From Chara braunii (taxonomy: Eukaryota > Streptophyta > Charophyceae > Charales > Characeae), in the NCBI GenBank assembly GCA_003427395.1, contig BFEA01000119.1, positions 2,786,744-2,809,722 on the forward strand: 22,979 nucleotides of DNA. The letters are read 5' to 3'. Below the pieces are notes generated by a model, which had not been told where the DNA came from, did no database searches, and saw nothing but the letters and a program-made list of their open reading frames with translations. Below are positions 17,946 through 22,979 of this stretch, in pieces; positions within the stretch are counted from its first letter, which is position 1, and each line of letters starts with the position of its first letter. The position numbers were made by a program, and so were the translations under genes.

Positions 17946-18656
17946 ATGCAAAATTGGCAGGACCTGAGGAGAGTCGGGCGAAAGGACCCAGGCGAGATGC
18001 ATGTGAATTTGGCAAGGCCTGAGCGTCGGGGAACGGTAAAGGGAAACCATGGATTGCACAGGCCGAAAAGTAGATTATTTTTTATAAGAGTAACGAATGA
18101 GGCGAGACCAAAATGGTTTCTGCTCGAGAATGCTTCCTCGATGAAATGGGAAGACATATTTGAGATTACGAAGCACTTAAGGGGAGTCGTGCCTGGGCTC
18201 ACCGATTCAAAGTGGGTATCACCACAACAAAGGCGACGGTTGTACTGGACAAACATCTCCCTTCCGGAGCAAATGTCTGACATTGAGTTGCATCCAAAAA
18301 CTCGCCTACAATTTGTTATCAACAAAGCCAAGGCATAAAACGAGAAAACCAATTGTGTTATGACAACAAATTGTCATCCGGGGAATAAAGTCAGCATACC
18401 AGTAGTTAAGTGCATGAAGCAAGGAGAACCCCGTCTGTTTCACGTTACTGAAGTTGAAAGAATTATGTGTTGCCCTGCTGGGTATACAGAATTGACTGAA
18501 GAGGTAGTTTGCATCTCAATTGAGGAAAAAATAAAGAGGCAGAGCTATGATGGAAATGAGCAACCTGGTCTAAGCTGTAGAACCTTCGACTCCCCATACC
18601 CTCCTCCACCCCAAGGGGCGGAAGCTAAGGAAAACGTTGAGAAAGGAATGGGGTAA
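17946..18656 (+). pseudogene. DNMT3-like C5 cytosine methyltransferase fragment
   Basis: The frame from 17946 runs to TAA 18336-18338 and continues in the same frame to TAA 18654-18656. Homology to the C-terminal half of DNMT3-type methyltransferases is clear: R-L-F-F and then A-R-P-K before motif IV (L-L-E-N-A-S-S-M, where the family has E-N-V), then V-S-P-Q-Q-R-R-R-L-Y-W-T-N-I (the motif VIII-like R-x-R-x-F/Y-W region), and past the TAA the motif IX-like E-V-E-R-I with P-A-G-Y-T-E. IV precedes IX, so this is not the permuted DRM type. Motif I (SAM-binding F-x-G-x-G), the PCN catalytic cysteine and motif X are absent. It is therefore an inactive fragment: a truncated pseudogene, or exons whose partners were lost. 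Retrotransposon-borne DNMTs have been reported in charophytes and dinoflagellates, which makes its position downstream of a gypsy element notable. Confidence 0.7.
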
Positions 18657-19316
18657 GAACGGAATGGACCCTGACAAACTAATCACCCATAACATTTCAT
18701 CCTCCTCTCCCGTCTATCCCTCCAAAATCCACTAACAAAAGATTGGTGCGCGATGAGGACATCGCGAATGAGTGGGGGGAATGTGTCGGGACTGGTGGGT
18801 CCCGAATAACTTCCCATCACTCGAGAGATTGAATACGGACAATTTGTGCACAACAGAGAAATCTGGAATGAGGAAGCAGGAGAGAGAAAAAACAAAGGAT
18901 TAGGACGCAGAAGGGAGTGATGCCCTGAGGAGAGAACCACAGGAGGAAAGAACTAGCGGCGGCAAGCAAGCGAGCGCAAGAACAGGGGCACATAGAACAT
19001 AGCAGGAGGCCGGGAGGGCCATCAGAATGCAATAAGACTAAGGCCAAAGGGCCCTTTGAACTAGCAATTGCAGCGCGACAGCAATAAGGGAATGAGGAAG
19101 TCGAGGGATGGGCGGCCAGAAGCCGCGGGAAACCAGGAAATGAGGGTCCAACGTGGGGGCCACCTATGGGAGCCTCGGAGCGGAGGCCCACGACCAAAGA
19201 GATCGGCACGCACAAGGCGCGAGGAAAGACTAAGGAGAGGGGTCGCTATGGGGGGACAAGACGCCCAAGGGGCATGGAACACTTCTGGGAAAGGCACCCG
19301 GGGCCACGTGGGACTA
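18657..19316. other. Gene-free stretch before the hairpin repeats
   Basis: No supported gene on either strand. + strand A/G-rich. No known RNA gene or mobile-element end recognised. Confidence 0.5.
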
Positions 19317-19500
19317 AGTAAAAATAATGGCGTCCGGGGCGAAATGTGTCGGGGAGCGCCGACGGGACTAAGTGTCGGGGAGCGCCGACGGGACTAAGTG
19401 TCGGGGAGCGCCGACGAGACTAAGTGTCGGGGAGCGCCGACGGGACTAAGTGTCGGGGACCACCGACGGGACTAAAGTGTCGGGGACCACCAACGGAACA
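19317..19500. repeat. 26-bp hairpin-forming tandem repeat, array 1
   Basis: Copies of GTGTCGGGGAxCxCCGACGG plus GACTAA begin at 19346, 19372, 19398, 19424, 19450 and 19477 (26 bp apart, last 27). Within each unit GTCGG and CCGAC form an inverted repeat around a 6-nt loop. The leader from 19317 (AGTAAAAATAATGGC) recurs at 20114 before array 2. Confidence 0.95.
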
Positions 19501-20075
19501 AGTAGCGGGGACATGTGAAAGTCCCAAGAAAAAACGGCGGCATCGCATGAGGGGAAAATAATAAATGCAAGGTGCACCATCAAGATCGACATCTTGACGG
19601 CCAAGAATATTAGCACCACTAGTGCAAGTACAAGTGGTGACAAATGAGAAGGCCAAAAAGAAAAGGAAAAGTAAAGAAAACTGAAGTGGGAGGCATGGGA
19701 GCAATCCGAAAAATCTCGGATCAGTCTCCCTCAAGAAAATAGAATCAAATGAGACCCCATGCGAAAAATAGCCCTCCGGATGAAAATCGGAGTAGGAGGG
19801 GCCATTGTGGGAGAAATGTAGGAGTAAAAGGAGGTTCACATGGGCATGGGAAGGCCATTATTGCAGTCCGAGAAATAACGGACTGCACCTTGGGCATAGG
19901 GGGGGCCAAAACTAAGAGGAAGAGGCTAGAAAAGGGCCTTAACGGCCACTTGACACTTGGCATGCTAGAAAAAAGAGAGAAAAGAAAAGAAAATGTGGGA
20001 GAATAAGACAAAAAGAGTGAGAGGGAGTGAGTGAGTTGGCCGTCAGTAGGGACTGCCATAGGTAGGGACTGGCAG

Positions 20076-20112
20076 TGTCTCTTATACACATCTAGATGTG
20101 TATAAGAGACAG
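20076..20112. other. Nextera mate-pair junction adapter (assembly contaminant)
   Basis: TGTCTCTTATACACATCT (18 of the 19 mosaic-end bases, first base differing) is immediately followed by AGATGTGTATAAGAGACAG, the complete reverse-complement Tn5 mosaic end. The head-to-head pair is the circularisation junction of Nextera mate-pair libraries. It is not genomic. Confidence 0.97.
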
Positions 20113-20299
20113 AAGTAAAAATAATGGCATCCCGGGCGAAATGTGTCGGGGGCCGCCGACGGGACTAAGTGTCGGGGACCGCCGACGGGACTAAGTGTCG
20201 GGGACCACCGACGGGACTAAGTGTCGGGGACCACCGACGGGACTAAGTGTCGGGGACCACCGACGGGACTAAGTGTCGGAGACCACCGAAGGGACTAAG
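20113..20299. repeat. 26-bp hairpin repeat array 2, trapped between two adapters
   Basis: The leader AGTAAAAATAATGGC at 20114 is nearly identical to that at 19317. Six 26-bp units follow, with GTGTCG at 20143, 20169, 20195, 20221, 20247 and 20273. Being bounded on both sides by adapter, its placement and existence as a separate locus are doubtful; it may be a read from array 1 or from another copy elsewhere. Confidence 0.85.
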
Positions 20300-20337
20300 C
20301 TGTCTCTTATACACATCTAGATGTGTATAAGAGACAG
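20300..20337. other. Second Nextera mate-pair junction adapter
   Basis: The complete 38-bp palindromic junction: CTGTCTCTTATACACATCT followed by AGATGTGTATAAGAGACAG, with no mismatch. The sequence on its two sides was probably not adjacent in the genome. Confidence 0.98.
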
Positions 20338-21490
20338 CACTTGGGAATTGGCCGTTTCTTTTTTTTTTGAGTAGGGGCTAGTTGTGGGGCATTGGGGCTA
20401 AGGAATTGACCCCCATTGTAGTCCGAGTTGCAACGAACTGCATGGGAGAGAGACAACAAATGTTCTAGGTGCATCCGGAGCCAATATTGAGCCCGGATGC
20501 ACTAGAAAATTTAACGCTTCATTTTCTTTCAACATGGGGCAAGTTGTAGGGCTGTGGGTATGGAAAAAAACCATGACTGCAGTCCGAGAAATTACGGACT
20601 GCATGAGGATGCCAAGGCCAAGGGGAAATGGGCTACGGCAAACCCGGAAGGCTAGAAAGAAGCAATTTTGGCAAGGGGCAAGTAAAGACGGTAAACAGCA
20701 ACCGCGAGATGAGATCTCACGGCCTAGAAAAATCAGCACACATGTAGAGATGATGGGACCACCAAGGGTAAGGGGGCCCAAAAATAAAAATGGGACGCCG
20801 TCCGGAATGTTGTCGGGAACCAAATGGGTCCAAATAATAAAAATTGGAAAAACGGGACACACGCCGGCGGGATCGCCGGCGGAACAAGGAAGTAGAGCTA
20901 GCATGTAGGAAAATGGCGGGGACTTGGGATGTCCCAAGGGAACCATGAGCAAACACAAGGAATAATTGTGCGAGCAAACGACACCGCCAAGATCGAAGGA
21001 TCTAGACGGTGGAAAATATTAGCACCACTAGTGCAAGCACTAGTGAGAGCAAGTGGGAGAGCCATGGGAGAAAGAAAATGAAATAAGAATGTTGGGAAGG
21101 CTGCCCAGCAGTCCGGGATATTTCGGACTAGCAAGGCATAAGAAAATAGAGCCTTGAGAGGCTCAACATGAGAAAAAGGCCGCCCTTAGAAAATCGGAGC
21201 AAAAGAGGCTCAAAATTGGGCAAACGAGAGCAAAATGGAGCCCCCTAGGAGCATGGGGGTGCCATTGTTGAAATCCGAGATGTAACGGTCAAGTAACAGC
21301 CATGAACCTGGCCTTGATTAAGGCCCTAGGGGCTACAAAGAGGGTGCACAACAGTTTGACACTTGTCACAACAGAAATAAAAGAAAAAGAAAGAAAAATG
21401 AGAGAAAAAGGAGGGAGGATGAGACAAAAAGGGAGAAAAGAGTGGAGGAGAGTGTGCCGGCCTATTGGGACCTGCACAGTAGGGACTGGC

Positions 21491-22634
21491 ATGTCCCAAC
21501 AGTGACCTCATCCCTCCTAGGATGAGGGAGGTCAATCCGGATTGCAGAGATATGACCCTAAGGGCCATATCTTAATAAAATCTGAATTAAAAAGCTGAAA
21601 ATGAGAGAAAATGCAAAAAGGAAGTGGCCGGTTTTCTTTTGGGCCATGGATCTGAGATCAGATTTCATGGTAGAGAGGAATGAGCCGTTTTTTGTGGGCC
21701 AGCTCAAAACGGCTAGCTCCGGAATGAGGTGGCAACCCAAAATGGAAAGAAACAAAAGAAGGAAAATGACAAAACTAGGGGGTATCTCGGACAACATTTG
21801 GCCCAAAAAGAGAGCCAGATGCACCAAAAATTGAAAAACTGGACTTAGGGACGCAAAATTGAAGCAAGGGCTACTAGGGGGTACCTCGGATTATTGCTGG
21901 CCTTGGATCTCAGCCAGATCCAAGGCTGAAAATTGGCCGCCATATGGAAAAATGCTCCGGCCTACTCAAAAGAGGCCGAAACTTGAAAAAATCGAGAAAA
22001 AGGCCCACAAGGCCTTTTTCTTTCAAGTATTGCTGCCCCTTGGTCATTACGACCCTAGGAGGCAGCATTTAAGCAATGAAAAAGAGGTCGGGGTAGGCCA
22101 AGAGGCAGTCCGAGTTGGTACCAACCACTTGGACTGCATGCACTTGGCCAAAATGAGGCCCAGGTACCTCCAGGAGGGCCTAGTGAGGGAATTTTGCCTT
22201 GGGGGTTCCTCGGTTCACCTCAAGGCTCATGGGGAGGCTCATGGGCTGGCCGGACTGCTGGTTTCAGCCTACATAAGTTGAGGAAGCAGTCCGCCACTGT
22301 CACATTTGCATGAGGAGTGCCCATGCTGCCCAAGTGAGCCCACATGAGCACCTTTGCACTTGGAGTGAGAGGGGAGGTGCCCATGCTAGTGGGAGAGCTT
22401 AGAAGAGACTAGGAGGTAGTGGAGAGGACTCTAGAGGATAGTGATGGTGGGAGAGACACTTGGAAGGTGATCCGCCATATCCCTCCTAGGTGTAGGAGAG
22501 GAGGAGAGGCTAGAGGAACCCCATTAGCCCTCCTAGAGAGGAGGACTCCATAGCCATAGCTGGGGGAGCTTGCCATAGCCTGAGAGAAAACAAGGGAGGA
22601 GGAGAGAAGGGCTTGGAGAAGAAGGAAGTCATAG
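21491..22634. other. Gene-free, hairpin-rich stretch
   Basis: No supported gene; the longest + frame (21859-22281) starts only with TTG and has no recognisable motif. It contains inverted repeats at 21683-21714 (9-bp arms), 21900-21926 (11-bp arms) and 22105-22137 (7-bp arms enclosing the palindrome GTTGGTACCAAC). The part after 22300 is strongly A/G-rich on the + strand. Confidence 0.5.
21900..21926. repeat. Perfect 11-bp inverted repeat, 5-nt loop
   Basis: GCCTTGGATCT, loop CAGCC, then AGATCCAAGGC. It would fold as a stable RNA hairpin. An imperfect relative (CCATGGATCT ... AGATTTCATGG) lies at about 21644-21670, suggesting a repeated structural element. Confidence 0.85.
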
Positions 22635-22733
22635 CCAAGACAGGATTGTGCAAGGAGAGGAAGCTTCATCAAGAGGACACCAACACCAAGGAATCAACAA
22701 GGTGAGAGGTAGGAAGAGGCTTCTTCACCCTCA

Positions 22734-22765
<32 letters not shown>

Positions 22766-22905
22766 TTCTTCCTCTTCTTCTTCTTCCTCTTCTTCTTCTT
22801 CTTCTTCCAAGACAGGATTGTGCAAGGAGACGAAGCTTCATCAACAGGACACCAACACCAAGGAATCAATAAGGTGAGAGGAAGGAAGATGCTTCTTCAC
22901 CCTCA

Positions 22906-22937
<32 letters not shown>

Positions 22938-22979
22938 TTCTTCCTCTTCTTCTTCTTCCTCTTCTTCTTCTTCTTCTTC
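22635..22979. repeat. 172-bp tandem duplication with interrupted CTT tracts
   Basis: Copy 1 is 22635-22806 and copy 2 is 22807-22978, with few differences. Each has a 58-nt non-repetitive part (22644-22701, 22816-22873) followed by AAG|GTGAGAGG and a C/T tract of CTT units interrupted by CCT (22735-22808, 22907-22979). The tract in copy 1 runs into CCAAGACAG. The borders therefore look like a duplicated exon separated by a 114-nt GT-AG intron (22702-22815). The window ends exactly as the second copy ends, so more copies may follow. Confidence 0.9.

Larger units (their letters stand above)
19500..21490. repeat. About three diverged copies of a ~700-bp unit with paired hairpins
   Basis: Six inverted repeats of the form (N)CCG-8 nt-CGG(N) occur in pairs about 160 bp apart: 19702/19862, 20417/20578, 21108/21267. 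Pair-to-pair spacing is about 690-716 bp. The best copies (19862-19887 and 20578-20603) have perfect 9-bp arms TGCAGTCCG/CGGACTGCA. Other anchors recur two units apart: AATATTAGCACCACTAGTGC at 19606 and 21015 (1409 bp), GTAGGGACTGGCA at 20062 and 21479 (1417 bp). The middle copy is disturbed by adapter sequence. It is either a satellite or a nested non-autonomous repeat. Confidence 0.7.

Noticed and set aside
19346-20299. CRISPR-like array
   Set aside because: The 26-bp units follow each other directly with no unique spacers, there is no cas gene, and the window is eukaryotic.
20076-20337. A real Tn5-like insertion sequence with inverted ends
   Set aside because: Only the 19-bp mosaic ends are present, head to head with nothing between them. 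This is the Nextera junction adapter, not a transposon.
21859-22281. Plus-strand 140-codon frame
   Set aside because: It begins only with TTG, contains a strong inverted repeat (21900-21926), and shows no domain or conserved motif.

Overview
This is eukaryotic, repeat-rich DNA, most likely from a streptophyte (charophyte-type) alga or another plant-lineage genome. The evidence is a Ty3/gypsy retroelement, consensus GT-AG splice signals, a DNMT3-type cytosine methyltransferase relic, long microsatellites and minisatellites, and no bacterial gene organisation. The species cannot be fixed from sequence alone; Chara is my best guess (inference, modest confidence). Two single N bases (582, 617) and two copies of the Nextera mate-pair junction adapter (20076-20112, 20300-20337) show that it is a draft short-read assembly.

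Layout. 1-2951: a (CT)33 tract and a gene-free leader with two strong splice donors (351, 532). 2973-6576: four tandem, same-strand, strongly diverged paralogous ORFs (P1-P4) of an unrecognised family, about 230-270 aa each. 7048-13507: a Ty3/gypsy gag-pol in the order capsid, zinc knuckle, protease, RT, RNase H, integrase. Catalytic motifs are readable, but pol is broken by frame changes and by in-frame TAG/TGA codons. 13873-14787: an acidic ORF with two SUMO-interaction-like motifs, broken once by TGA. About 14836: the ghost of another ORF start. 14890-17945: gene-free and full of minisatellites (29, 40, 55/51 and 65 bp). 17946-18656: a truncated DNMT3-like fragment with an in-frame TAA. 19317-21500: 26-bp hairpin repeats and about three copies of a ~700-bp unit with paired hairpins, interrupted by the adapters. 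22635-22979: a 172-bp tandem duplication with interrupted CTT tracts and exon/intron-like borders.

How the parts fit. P1-P4, gag-pol and the acidic ORF all lie on the + strand. A 3' splice-acceptor-like site occurs 3-40 nt before most of their start codons. I infer one multi-ORF retroelement whose accessory proteins are expressed by splicing from a common leader, with P1-P4 as a tandemly duplicated accessory cassette upstream of gag. This is the best candidate for something undescribed. No LTR pair, primer-binding site or target duplication was found by eye, so the boundaries are unproven and P1-P4 could instead be a host gene cluster next to a retroelement. The copy is decayed; most of its nonsense codons are explicable as C-to-T (or G-to-A) changes, as expected of a methylated, silenced element.
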